Source: Nosema muscidifuracis (lineage: Eukaryota; Microsporidia; Nosematidae). Taken from it: a stretch of 64,000 nt of DNA. Numbering within the stretch: position 1 is the first letter of the stretch; each line of letters opens with the position of its first letter. Where the stretch lies: the NCBI GenBank assembly GCA_028335825.1, contig JAIOKI010000007.1:248001-312000 (forward strand), read 5' to 3'. Shown here piece after piece: positions 13,058 through 24,708 of this stretch. Position numbers and translations under genes: made by a program. The notes below the pieces were generated by a model. It had not been told where the DNA came from. It did not search any database and was given only the letters and a program-made list of their open reading frames with translations.

Positions 13058-13204
13058 TGCTTCTTCGGTATTTTTTTGTTATTATAAGCTTCACTTGTTG
13101 TACCCAAGAGGGGTGAGCACATGCGTTTAGCCATAGTCAGGCTTTCTAGAGCCATATTTAGTACTCTGGATTGTACATATACCTCGATACGGCTGTCTAG
13201 CTTG
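13058..13204 (-). pseudogene. Gag-like fossil fragment (uncertain)
   Basis: A 48-codon open stretch on the minus strand, with more balanced composition than its surroundings, containing VLNMALESLTMAKRMCS. The alternation of helical Leu/Ala and charged residues resembles the end of LTR-element Gag proteins. It is a broken fossil of uncertain family, and a host-gene fragment is also possible. Confidence 0.25.
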
Positions 13205-13260
13205 ATCTAATTTCTGTATTTGCTAGATTATTGAAGTAAGAAATAACAGTATTAGAAATC

Positions 13261-16200
13261 TCGGGATAATATAAGTCTTGAAACCATAGGTATAAAATGT
13301 TAGATAATCACTGTGCGTCACTAACTATTTTTATAGAATAGCTATTCCTTATTTTTTGACATTGAAAACTTATATTAATCATTTTTCACAAGAACTATAA
13401 AGCCGAATAAAAACATATGTACAACATAAAGTATTTATTAAGATGAAAATAAAAATTGAGGAAAAATATTAAGATAAAAGGATTTATGAGTTCCAACAAA
13501 AAAATCGACTTTGAAGCAATTAGTGGATAGAGCTAATATTCATGAAAAATATAACTAATAATTATATTTAAATGTGAAAGAACTAAACTTAAATTTTACA
13601 AATTTAGAGAGAAGATTTAATAAACTACCTTCAGATTTAAATGTTCTAGACAGCTTAAAAAATATTATCGATCAATGACTATAAGATTACGTTTTTTATA
13701 TTCCTTGTCTTAATGTTAAGCAATAACATTTTTTTATTTAAATTCAATTTAAGTTATTTAATAAAACTTTATTGAAATAATTTCTAAAAAAGGAGAATGT
13801 GAAAGAGACTGAAAATATTAAAATTGCCAAATTAATAGAACAAAATAAAGCTGTATTAAAAATGATCATGTTATCATGAGAAATCTCAGATATAAACATA
13901 CAATTTTTTATTAGCAATGAACTTAATTTTAAAATTGACTTATAAAATAAATAAGTTGTTAATAAAAAACAAATGAATAAAAATAAGCTTAATCTGTTCT
14001 TAAAACAATACTTTATAGAATTAAAATTTTGGAGATTCAACAAACTATGAATTGCGTAATCGTAATTATAGACACGAATTTGAAAAATCCAATTATTAAT
14101 TAGGTATAAATTAGATCTATATGAATATATCAAATAAAAAATTCAATATACTTACATGAAGTCTTTATATAATTACAGTAAAACAATATACATCGAATAT
14201 TTTTTGTAAAAATAAATTTCAAATACCACATTTTCAAATCTTGTGAACATTATATGATGCTACTGTATCGGAAGAACTGTTTTTAATAAACAACTGTTAC
14301 TTTCATGTTTCTTTGAAGCTCTGATAAAACTATATAAAAACTCAAATAGTTTTCAGTTTGAAATGATTTATGATTGATATCAATTTTGCTTTATTTAGAC
14401 ACTCATATTTGATGATCAACATATTTATTTGAAATTCTCTTACATTTCAGCTTATTTATGATAGTACTCTGATAGAGAAACATTAATGGCATAAAGTCTT
14501 ATTGGTTATTAATAGTATGCAAACTTAGTCTCACAATTTATAACTTCTTTTCCTAACAAATCTCTTATCACGATTTATATCAACTGATACAGGAAAAAAT
14601 TCTTAATTTTTTTCTAGATTTATGTATTTTGATTTTCTCTGTGGATGTTGTGATTGAAAATTATAAATATCCTTACCTTATAAATCATAACATTGTGAAG
14701 AATACAAATGTTAATGATGAAAATAAGTTTAAAAAATCATTCAAGATTGAATAAATTGTTCACAAAGAATATTAAAATGGAATTAGCGAGAAAAAAGTAT
14801 AATATGCAATTTTTAAAAATGACAACCAAGGAGAAGTTGATTGAAATCTTAAGTCAAAGAGAATATTATTTGTCAAATGACTCAAAAAATTAAAAATAAA
14901 AAACTTAACGAAATTTGTTATGAATCATGAAAAGAGAAGGATATTGGGTCTTTAGGGAAAAAAATGTCATTTAGTATTTTTTTAGAATAAAAAACGAAAA
15001 CAACTTATGTTTATTTTATAAAAACTATAGACAAATATAGTAATAAACTGAAATTAAAAGAGGATTTTGTTCTCTAAATAACAGAAAGACTTAATAAGAA
15101 ATAAAAAGAAAATTGATCTAACAATTTTCGGAGAAAAATATGACCAAAATCTTCATATGAGAAGATAAAAAAGATAGATATTAAAGAAGATGAGCCTATG
15201 TTACAAGAAAGAAGCTAAGAAAAAACTTAAGAAAAATAAAACTAAAACAATATGCAAAAAAAGAAAATCTTTGATGCAATAGAAGACGAAGATTTACTAG
15301 ATAAATATAAATTACGTATTTATTATTATATTTTTTTAGTATTGAATGACACGAGTATGAAAGAAAACAATAACCTTAAGAGCGCTACACAACTTTAGCT
15401 ATGGAATATATCAAGATAAGACAAGGAAAAGTAGATCGGTTGTCTGATAAAATAATATCAAATAGATTGCACGAAAATCAAATTAACTTGCTGTATAAAA
15501 ACCATGAAGAAAGATTTTATAATTAACGAAATTATTGTTTATTTCATACAAAATCCCGGGATTTAAAACTTAAAAAATATACATTTTGAAATTAACATCT
15601 AAAATCTTCTTAGATACTCTGTATAAATCCAATTAGTATGAAGATAAGACAACAATAATAATCATTGCTAACGTTTTTCCGTTAATATTTTTACTTTTAA
15701 GTTTTATCTTAAGTTAATTATTCGGAGACTAATTTATTGCTTCAATTAATGAATTACTCAACTATATTACTACATAAATTATTATTTTATAGATTTCCTA
15801 GGATTTATATGATAATTGTGCAAAAATAATAACCTAAATTTATATTTCTATTCTCTCACCATTTTAAATTATAAGGATATAAAAATAGAAATTTAAAAAT
15901 GTCTTCAATAATGATCACTTTCATTCAAAAAGGAAAATGGTAAAGATTTTTTGTGATGCTTTAATGTTGAAAGAAACAATGAATTTAAGAAATATAGAAA
16001 TGAAAATTTTATAAAGGATATTAAGGCATAAAAGTAGAAACTTTTACCACATTTATCTCTTAAAATGGTAATTTGTTTGATAAAGACTTAGATTTATTAT
16101 TTAACATTATTTATAAATCTTGTTTATATACTTTTATTCTCATATAAAATACCTTGTTCAATAAAATATTGTTTGGGTCTTATGATAGAAATATTCCTTG

Positions 16201-16379
16201 GTGTGAATAAAAATCAAAAATTTAGAAGATAATTTTTGTAGATATTCCATATAAGCTACAAAAAGTTACAAATTTAAGAATGAAGCAGAAAAGTGATCAC
16301 TAGAAAGACAATATATAATACTAATAGAACATTATGAATAAATAATGTTGGACTGGTGTTACAACAGATGGTAGCTTAA
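13261..16379. other. AT-rich decayed region between rDNA units
   Basis: The plus strand is strongly A-rich, with a decayed coding look (many Lys/Asn/Ile codons). It probably belongs to the LTR-element fossil that continues to the right. The ORFs at 13744-14133 (minus, hydrophobic because it is antisense to A-rich DNA) and 14708-14893 (plus) have no recognisable domain. Confidence 0.4.
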
Positions 16380-17180
16380 GACTAATAATAAATCTTGTGA
16401 GCCTTAACTAATTAGTAGTACCTGAATTTTTTTCGCCTAATACTGATAAAATAATTAATAATTTGAGGTATAAAAGATATTTTACTAAAATTGAAATAAA
16501 AAAGGCTCTTTCAGATTGTGAAAAAGGAGAAGTATTGGTATAGAACAATGTAAAATAGAAAACAAGATATATTACGAATAAGAATATCAAGGTTTTCAGA
16601 AACTCATTTGTGATAAAAAATATAAATAAATTGTTGATAGACATATAAAAATATGCTTTGTTTTACGATACAGAAACATTGCCAATTTTAGACAAAAAAT
16701 AGAGTTAAATGAAGAGGAAAATTTGAAAACGTTTTTGATCATAAAATTAATCTTTAGGAGAAACAATATTGAAATAACCAGATTTTAAAAAGAATTTAAA
16801 AGGGATTCAGTTTAATTTGCATAATGAACAATGGTTTCGGTGGAAAGAAATTATTTAACTCGTTAAAAAAATATTAGCTGCCTCATAGGCAATTACAAAC
16901 TTTAAAATTTTTTTATTATGCAGATAATTCAAATTAGAAACCAATTATAAATTGCTAAAGCTTTAGATGACAGAAAAATGGATCAAAACAGTAGATATTC
17001 ATTTTTAAAATAGAATATAGAAACTATTTCCAAATTACATATTTCAACGGTATAAGTGCAACAGAAACCAATTAGAAAGTTAATATGATCACAAATAGTG
17101 GAAATAAATCAACAAAGTAAGATATTTTAGACTTTCATAAAAGGCTTGTGTTTAGATGATAGAAGATTATATTATAAAAA
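16380..17180 (+). mobile_element. Decayed Ty3/Gypsy-like pol fossil
   Basis: The plus strand shows reverse-transcriptase-like traces: a VVPEFF...YFTKIEIKKALSD stretch near 16415-16520 resembling the Gypsy RT region before and at the first catalytic motif. The element is old and heavily broken, with no LTRs found. It lies in the unique centre between the two rDNA units and stops near the palindrome that closes the right rDNA arm. Confidence 0.45.
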
Positions 17181-18018
17181 TACAAAAGTTTCAATATAAG
17201 ATATTATTATAATAATATAGAATATTGATATGTCATTAAGAAGTGTAAGAATGAAAATATCTTGAGAGATATTTATAAGAAGAAACACAGTTGTTGAAAA
17301 TCTAGATAATATTGAAAATGATGAAATAGGAAAAGAAAAGTCAAAGATGATTAAGAAATAGCTATAAGTGTAATAAATAAGATTTGGTCAGAAAAACAAA
17401 ATATAAAAAATTAAGAATGTTTTATAATTTAGTATATTAGAACACAAACAGAAGTAAATAAAATTGATTCTTGTAAATAATGGATAACAACATTACTAGT
17501 ATATAAGAATTAAGATTAATGAACAGAATACTGGTGAATAGATTAGAGATTGAAGAACTAAAGAAATTTAAGAAAATATTTTACAGCAATAAATAAGAGA
17601 TAAAATATTGAAATTAGAAAAGTGTAGGATTAAGATAATTAGAGGAGTTAAGATTGCAAAAAAGATGATAGTGTATTTTTTAGGCATTGATAAAAAATAC
17701 TAAAGAAATTAACAAAAGCATAGAATAAATAAAGATATTCAATTTAATTAGATGTTTACTTCTAATTATTAGTCAAATACTATTTCTTATGTATAGTATC
17801 AAAATACATGAGCCTTTTTATAACATGAGATATCAAGATCAATACAAATTCACAGAATGATTATTACTAGTAAATAACAGATCTATAAACAATATATAAA
17901 AAGTAATATAGTAGATACCAATTCAAACTATTCCATCTACATCACAAAGAACAGAAACTAATATATCATTACCAAATATTACAAATATACACATAGTACA
18001 TGTTGTATACATACTTCA

Positions 18019-18245
18019 TCAATACAATATTTTACATCTTCAAGTAACAAAACCCATCACAAACCAAACCATCGTTACGGTCTCACATTACTGTTCACAC
18101 AAGTAATCACCACGATCACTTCAACAACCAACGTCCCAGCACGTTCACAGGATGGTCACCATTCTCAATCCTTAACTGGACACTCCAATCAACTTCCCGT
18201 TGTTCAGCACAACCACCAGATTGTAACTCTTTTTATACAACATAT
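18019..18245 (-). other. Conserved GC-richer block in rDNA spacer (unit B)
   Basis: Mirror copy of 4925-5145, differing at only about four positions over 200 bp, whereas the adjacent spacer (17220-18000) is clearly more diverged. The same TATA-like element is present in antisense at its right end (CTTTTTATA near 18229-18237). Its function is unknown; see the unit A entry. Confidence 0.45.
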
Positions 18246-18483
18246 ATATCATACTAATACACTCAAACACACTACATATAACCTGTCAAAAATCATAACT
18301 CAGCAATTAATTATTAATTCTGATTTGTCAATTTAATTTATCAGTAGATTAAATAATACACAATGTAAATTATTTATTACTCATGTTGTAGTTTTCGTAT
18401 GTTATATTGCACTGATTGATTGAGAGATTAAGATTTCTGAGACTAGATTAATACTGACTAGAATGTAGATATGTTATTTTATA

Positions 18484-19722
18484 CACCAGGTTGATTCTGC
18501 CTGACGTAGACGCTATTCCCTAAGATTAACCCATGCATGTTTTTGAAGAAGTATCTGAAAAATGGACTGCTCAGTAATACTCACTTTATTTTATGTATAT
18601 TGATGATAACTACGTTAAAGTGTAGATAATTGTATACAGTAAGAGTGAGACCTATCAGCTAGTTGTTAAGGTAATGGCTTAACAAGGCAGTAACGGGTAA
18701 CGGTATTACTTTGTAATATTCCGGAGAAGGAGCCTGAGAGACGGCTACTAAGTCTAAGGATTGCAGCAGGGGCGAAACTTGACCTATGGATTTTGTCTGA
18801 GGCAGTTATGGGAAGTAATAGATATTGTTTCATATTGTAAAAACATATGAGGTGATTAATTGGAGGGCAAATCAAGTGCCAGCAGCCGCGGTAATACTTG
18901 TTCCAAGAGTGTGTATGATGATTGATGCAGTTAAAAAGTCCGTAGTTTATTTTTAAGAAGCAATATGAGGTGTACTGTATAGTTGGGAGAGAGATGAAAT
19001 GTGACGACCCTGACTGGACGAACAGAAGCGAAAGCTGTACACTTGTATGTATTTTTTGAACAAGGACGTAAGCTGGAGGATCGAAGATGATTAGATACCA
19101 TTGTAGTTCCAGCAGTAAACTATGCCGACGATGTGATATGAGTATTTGTATTACATAATAGAAATTCGAGTTTTTTGGCTCTGGGGATAGTATGATCGCA
19201 AGATTGAAAATTAAAGAAATTGACGGAAGAATACCACAAGGAGTGGATTGTGCGGCTTAATTTGACTCAACGCGAGGTAACTTACCAATATTTTATTATT
19301 CAGCGAGAATGTTATTTGAGAATGATAATAGTGGTGCATGGCCGTTTTCAATGGATGCTGTGAAGTTTTGATTAATTTCAACAAGACGTGAGACCCTTAT
19401 AGACAGACACAATCAGTGTAGGAAGGAAAGGATTAAAACAGGTCCGTTATGCCCTCAGACATTTTGGGCTGCACGCGCAATACAATAGATATGAATCTTT
19501 ATGGGATAATATTTTGTAAGAGATATTTGAACTTGGAATTGCTAGTAAATTTTATTAAATAAGTAGAATTGAATGTGTCCCTGTTCTTTGTACACACCGC
19601 CCGTCGCTATCTAAGATGATATATGTTGTGAAATTAGTGTAAACTACTTGAACAAGATGTATTAGATCTGATATAAGTCGTAACATGGTTGCTGTTGGAG
19701 AACCATTAGCAGGATCATATCG
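18484..19722 (+). rRNA. Small-subunit rRNA, unit B
   Basis: Begins with CACCAGGTTGATTCTGCC, contains GTGCCAGCAGCCGCGGTAAT (18877-18896), AAATTAAAGAAATTGACGGA (near 19208) and GTACACACCGCCCGTCGC (near 19590), and ends with GGAGAACCATTAGCAGGATC. The length of about 1239 bp and the sequence closely fit Nosema/Vairimorpha SSU. It reads toward the ITS and LSU, giving the order SSU-ITS-LSU. Confidence 0.96.
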
Positions 19723-20032
19723 AGTAACAGTTATTATACTAATATGTATTTATATATATATGTTATACTAATATGTATTTATGTATTTATATATTTATAT
19801 ATATATGTTATACTATTATATATTTATATTATATAGATTAACTAATATATATTTATGTATATGTTATACTAATATATATTTATATATATGTTATACTATT
19901 ATATATATTTATATATAGATTATACTATTATATATATTTATATATAGATTATACTATTATATATATTATATATATAATTTTATACTAATATATTTATATA
20001 TATGTTATACTAATATATTATTATTATTATTT
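19723..20032 (+). repeat. ITS of unit B, AT minisatellite
   Basis: About 310 bp of tandemly arranged variants of TTATACTAATATATATTTAT, nearly pure A/T, ending in an ATT run just before the LSU. It has about twice as many copies as the ITS of unit A. Microsporidian ITS regions are usually a few tens of bases to about 200 bp, so this one is long. Confidence 0.8.
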
Positions 20033-21600
20033 TACCCACACATGGGATCAATAGGATTCCACAGCGATGAAGGTCGTAGATGAATACGAAAGCATTGTTA
20101 CCGAATATATACAGATGTGTATAGAGGACCCTTTGAACTTAAGCATATCATTAGAAGGAGGAAAAGAAACTAACCAGGATTTCTGTAGTAGCAGCGAGTG
20201 AACAAGAAGCAACCCGTGATTGTAATCCTATTGGAGATGTAAATCACTATTTTATTACTTATTTGTACAGAATATAATATTCGTTAGTTGAATAAAATAG
20301 TAAGTATCAGCGAGTAGGGCTGCTTGGTAGTGCAGTCTGAATACAGGTAGAATGAGATATCTAAGGTTAAATATAATGGCATACCGATAGCAAATAAGTA
20401 CTGCGAAGGAATTTGTGAAAATGTGTGGGGCAGCCTTATGTTTAAGGACCCGTCTTGAAACACGGACCAAGGAGATTATAGTTATAGCAAGATAATGGCT
20501 CAGTCGTTATTAATATGACAAGTTATAACTATAAGACCCGAAACACAGTGAACTATGCATGTTCTGGTTGAAGATAAGCAACAGTTTATTGGAAGACCAT
20601 AATCATTCTGACGTGCAAATCGATGATTTAAGATGTGTATAGTGGCGAAAGACCAATCGAACTGTGTGGTAGCTGGTTCACAGCGAAATGTCTCTCAGGA
20701 CAGCAGTCATTGTATATAGGACATAGATGTAGGACACTGTTATAGTCTCGACTATGAGAAATCTTTAATTCTATGGTCTTCTGTAGATTAGGTTTACAGA
20801 ATGAATCTATTGTATGACTAGTGGGCACATGATTGTAAGAATGATGTGCAAAAAGGGATGAACCTTATGGAACATTAAATATTCTAAATAGTAGACAGTA
20901 TACCATAAATATGATGAATACATTGAGACAGTAGGGCGGTTGTTATGGAAGTAGAAATCCGCTAAGAAACGTGTTACAACGTACCTACCGAATGTATTAT
21001 TGTATAAAATGGAAGAAGATGACTACTTTTATGAGATGTTTCTATATGAGTATTTAGGTAGCTGTGCAATTTGTTTGTATTGAAGTATATGTGTGAATGT
21101 ATATGGAAGAAACAAATGGGCCGATCTTGGAGGCAGTAACAATATATTTGTATAGATATAGACTAGGGTTTTCAATGGTATTGAAGTGAGTCGGTGTTAT
21201 TGTAAAAACAAAGAAGATCAATAGTTCTTCACTTGACTACTGCAAGGCGACTTGATGATGACAGTATATAAGCGGTGTAAGAAAAATGAATTAGACTGTG
21301 TGTACGTATGGATTGTCATGATAAGAAATACGTGTTATATATATATACTTGATAAAAAAGAAGTAGTGTAGCCGTACCTATACCGCATCAGGTGTCTTTG
21401 TATCATAACAGATATTTTAAATTAAAGTAAGTAAGGGAATTCGGCAAATTAGATCTGTAACCTTGGGATAAAGATTGGCTCTAGCATGCTAGAACTTTTA
21501 CTATGTAAGGAATCTGACTGTTTATTAAAAACATAGCTTTTTGTATTACAAGAAGTGAATTCTGCCCAGTGCATTTATTGTTAAAGTTGTGTAAGCGAAT

Positions 21601-21653
<53 letters not shown>

Positions 21654-21752
21654 TTAATTGGTGACGCGCATGAATGGAGCAACGAGATTCCTACTGTCCC
21701 TACTTACAATTTTGTGAAACCACGAGACAAGGGAACGGGCTTGTTGTATATC

Positions 21753-21784
<32 letters not shown>

Positions 21785-22219
21785 TTAGTATGTTCTAATA
21801 ATTATTCGGTATATTGTAGAGAGGTGGGAGATGATTTGTGAAACCACTAGTATGTTTGAATATTTGTTTATTTGGATATATGGGGAGTTTGGCTGGGGCG
21901 GTACAGCTGTTAAAAAGTAACACAGCTGTCCTAAGGTAGATGAATGATGGATGGTAACCATCAGTTTATTATAAGGGAATAAATCTGCTTTACTTTATAC
22001 ATATGACTGTATTTAGTAGGGAAACCTTGGCCTAGCGATCCCAATTACATTCATTATGTATTGGGTGATTGAAAAGTTACCACAGGGATAACTGGCTTGT
22101 AGCAGGCAAGCGATCATAGCGACTCTGCTTTTTGATTCTTCGATGTCGTCTCTTCTGATCATCGTAGTGTATATGTTACGAAGTGTTGGATTGTTCACCC
22201 GGTAATGAGGAACGTGAGA

Positions 22220-22261
<42 letters not shown>

Positions 22262-22510
22262 TAAGTATTTTTGAGTGAAACTTTGATAGTACGAGAGGAA
22301 CTCTAAGTGATGACCACTGGTAGTGCGATTAACTATTAAGTTATGTTGCTTAGCTACGTCGTTTCGATTAAGGCTGAAAGCCTCTTAAGCCTGAAGCGTA
22401 GCTCAAAGATACATTTGGGAGAATACTACTCTATTAAGCAGAACTGTAAGAATGAAGGTGTATGCCGACATTTTGAGGTTACTGCTTTTTGTATTACAGT
22501 GTAGGTGTAT
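20033..22510 (+). rRNA. Large-subunit rRNA, unit B (5.8S fused)
   Basis: Starts with the 5.8S-like GATGAAGGTCGTAGATGAAT (near 20065) running straight into TTTGAACTTAAGCATATCA (near 20132) without ITS2. Universal cores follow: CTTAAGGTAGCCAAATGCCT (near 21629), GGGAAAGAAGACCCTG (near 21757), AGTACGAGAGGAAC (near 22289) and TTTCGATTAAGGCTGAAAGC (near 22361). The length of about 2.48 kb agrees with Nosema/Vairimorpha. The 3' end is estimated. Confidence 0.94.
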
Positions 22511-22595
22511 ATGTAATTTTGATAGTTAAGATTGTTAATAAGAAATGTGATTAGGAATATATTTTTAAGTAAATTGCTCAAACAAAAATCAAATA

Positions 22596-23006
22596 TGTTA
22601 TGTAAAAGTAAACAATCGAAAGATTAGAACATACACTAGATTAAGATGCATTCTAGTTAAGTGGTCATCCTCATTAGCTTGTTCCGGAAGAATTCCTGTG
22701 AGTTATAGGAACAAATGCTTTCTATGTGATGGACCTCAAGAAAATATAGAACACTTTCTGATTGAGTGCCCCCTCTTAAGTGAGATCAGGTTCTCTTTTG
22801 AAGAGAATTTGCCGATATTGAAGTGTTCTAGAACAACTAACCAGGATAAAGTAAAATTAATTCTTGGTAAAAAGGACGGATTAAGAAATAATCCAGATAA
22901 AATTAAAGAGCTCTGTTGCATCATAGAATTCTTAGATAGAATGGTTATATCTAGAGCTATTATATTTCATAATAGACTCAAAGAACTTAATCAAAGTACA
23001 AGATAA
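22596..23006 (+). pseudogene. LINE-A ORF2 C-terminal fragment
   Basis: Open from the rDNA junction to the TAA at 23006. It carries RKIRTYTRLRC and the zinc finger CFLCDGPQENIEHFLIEC (C-x2-C-x8-H-x4-C) and ends in RLKELNQSTR, closely matching the end of the full ORF2 (KIKELNQTNIE at 28402). No endonuclease or RT is present. No ATG is available in frame at its beginning, so it is a relic and not a gene. Confidence 0.8.
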
Positions 23007-23100
23007 TTCAGTAATGAAAGAAAATGTGTTAATTTATTAACAGAAAGATTTTTATTTTTAGACCTAGGAGAGGTCGGGCATGATACTGTATGCTGTATTA

Positions 23101-23262
23101 CTTTCGCTGGACTGAGTTGTGTTCTTAATTGGTGTATTGAGCCAGGCGATACGTTCCTACCTGTCTCTTGACAGGTTATAGCCTTCATGGCTATGACTTT
23201 AAGTAGTCCTAAGGGAACGATATTTTCTCCTATAAGCGAGGCCGTAAAGGTATGCTGGCGTG
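23101..23262 (+). ncRNA. Structured LINE 3'UTR module, LINE-A copy 1
   Basis: A conserved element in the 3'UTR. An outer stem CGTTCC (23152-23157)/GGAACG (23214-23219) encloses three hairpins: CCTGTC-TCTT-GACAGG (23160-23175), ATAGCC-TTCAT-GGCTAT (23178-23194) and GACT...AGTC (23195-23208). It is preceded by the conserved ACTGAGTTGTGTTCTTAATT and followed by a conserved AGGTATGCTGG. The same layout with different paired bases occurs in LINE-B, which supports a real RNA fold. The probable role is recognition of the LINE RNA by its reverse transcriptase (inference). Confidence 0.65.
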
Positions 23263-23274
23263 TAAAGCGCAATA

Positions 23275-24708
23275 TTGAAGTTTGTTTTCTCAGTGGAGAT
23301 TTTGGTGGCCGGGTGGTTTTTCTTCTATACTGATTTTATTTTTCCAATAAATATTTTTATTTTTTTTTTAATAAAAATTTTACAAGAAAATAAATCCGAT
23401 GATGTCATCATTCAATTAAAACAGTCATCAAGAAAAACTACAAGGAGTGTCTCAGATGATCTCCATGAAGAAAAAATGTGCTCTGATATTATTACAATAG
23501 AAGATCAGACAATCTGTAGTAGTAATATCCTTCATAAAGCTACTACAGAAAAAAATATTTCTTCAATAGAAATAGACAGCGATGATACTACAAACAGTGT
23601 CAAGAACATAATTCTTCCTGAGAAAGTAATTACTGATAAGGAAGAAGAAGACAGATTGTCAGAAGATGGCAAAAGAATACGTTTGGATGAGGAACATCTA
23701 TCCAAAGAATTTTTAGATCCAGATACTAGCATTGGATCTTTAGAAAATGGCGTCAAGAAACAATATACTGACGCAAATAAGAAAGCAGTCGATAAACACT
23801 TATCAATTATCTCTGCTATACAATCAGGTAGTAGGAAAGCTCCAAAAAACGGAGTAAAGCTCTACCAAGTAGATGAAGATGGATGGAAATCTGTCAAGCA
23901 CATATATAAGCCGAAAGTAATTTCGAGTTTAAAAAAATTCAGTGATGTCAGAAGTCACAATAAATTAAAACCAAATAGATTTAGTTCTATGAAGGTGGAA
24001 AATAATAGTAAGAAAGTAGTTTCTTACAAGAAAACATACCATGAAGTGTCACATGGCAACAAGAATGTTCTTCTAAAGAAGAAAGAAAATCTTGAAAATA
24101 GAGTTTCAAAGAAAAAAATAGCCCTCAATATGGCTAGCAAAAAGAACATTGAGAGAGAGACTCAAAGTAAGAGGGCCCCAGTAAAACCACAGAAAAACTG
24201 GGCCAAGGAGCTATCAAAGGAAGCTCTCATAAAGTTAATCAAGGAAGGCAAATCTCCATCCAACTGCAAGTTTAGATTTGTTCTGATGTCTGGACTTGCC
24301 ACTGAAGGGAAGCATCAATCAAGAGACACGTGGGCTGCTCTGCTGGATGTGGAGACAAAGGATCTCTCTTTGATAAAAATATTTGACGATAGTGACATCA
24401 TGTTACTACTGGTTAGAGAAAGTGTTTGTTACAGTGTGACTGAGAAAATAAAAGCTTTTTTTAAAGAAGTCAGATTTTGTGAAGTTGAGATGTTCTTTAA
24501 AGAATTCCTCACCACAAAGAAAGAAGTTGTGTTGGGAGAGTTACTGAGGCTCTCCAAAACTTACAGTAAGTTTATACCACTTGTACAAGCGTGCAAGTAT
24601 ATTAAGAAAGTGTTAAGTAAAGAGGACCCAGACTATGGGTCTTTTGTATACTTAGGAAAGATGATGGGTGAGCCTGCCCGAGAGGAAAAGGACTCTAGAA
24701 ATGAATAA
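23275..24708 (+). CDS. LINE-A ORF1 (RNA-binding-type protein)
   Basis: An open frame of 477 codons. The first 33-36 codons (MKFVFSVEILVAG... and a hydrophobic run) are the translated 3'UTR tail of the upstream LINE copy, so the true product starts later. The first Met in element sequence is at 23476 (MCSDIITIEDQ). The rest is acidic to about residue 160, then very Lys-rich with KK/KN repeats to about 310, consistent with nucleic-acid binding. A more globular C-terminal part (from KNWAKELSKEALIKL to the end) has RNP-like spacing (FRFVLMSGL...DIMLLLV). There are no CCHC knuckles. ORF1 proteins package LINE RNA. It ends at TAA 24706-24708, overlapping the ORF2 start by 8 bases. Confidence 0.75.
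   Translation: MKFVFSVEILVAGWFFFYTDFIFPINIFIFFLIKILQENKSDDVIIQLKQSSRKTTRSVSDDLHEEKMCSDIITIEDQTICSSNILHKATTEKNISSIEIDSDDTTNSVKNIILPEKVITDKEEEDRLSEDGKRIRLDEEHLSKEFLDPDTSIGSLENGVKKQYTDANKKAVDKHLSIISAIQSGSRKAPKNGVKLYQVDEDGWKSVKHIYKPKVISSLKKFSDVRSHNKLKPNRFSSMKVENNSKKVVSYKKTYHEVSHGNKNVLLKKKENLENRVSKKKIALNMASKKNIERETQSKRAPVKPQKNWAKELSKEALIKLIKEGKSPSNCKFRFVLMSGLATEGKHQSRDTWAALLDVETKDLSLIKIFDDSDIMLLLVRESVCYSVTEKIKAFFKEVRFCEVEMFFKEFLTTKKEVVLGELLRLSKTYSKFIPLVQACKYIKKVLSKEDPDYGSFVYLGKMMGEPAREEKDSRNE

Larger units (their letters stand above)
17202..22596. repeat. Right arm of rDNA inverted repeat
   Basis: Reverse complement of 707-5955. It starts at the palindrome TATTATTATAATAATA (17202-17217), runs through the diverged spacer, the conserved block, SSU, ITS and LSU, and ends where LINE-A begins, after the shared AACAAAAATCAAATAT. 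Confidence 0.9.
22596..23383 (+). mobile_element. LINE-A, 5'-truncated copy 1
   Basis: Begins directly after the LSU downstream flank with sequence equivalent to the last quarter-kilobase of LINE-A ORF2. It continues through the complete structured 3'UTR and ends with CAATAAATATTTTTAT followed by a T-rich tail (to about 23383), where the next LINE-A copy begins. It is 5'-truncated, as usual for target-primed reverse transcription. It lies in the same sense as rRNA transcription. Confidence 0.85.

Noticed and set aside
13744-14133. 129-codon hydrophobic minus-strand ORF
   Set aside because: The hydrophobicity results from reading antisense to an A-rich, decayed plus strand. There is no motif and no conserved neighbour, so I treat it as a chance frame.
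19723-20032. CRISPR-like or satellite array
   Set aside because: It is the ITS between SSU and LSU, made of irregular AT repeats without spacers.
22736-23272. Minus-strand ORFs opposite LINE-A, and others at 27319-27807 and 28450-28803
   Set aside because: Antisense shadows of LINE-A ORF2 and its structured 3'UTR.
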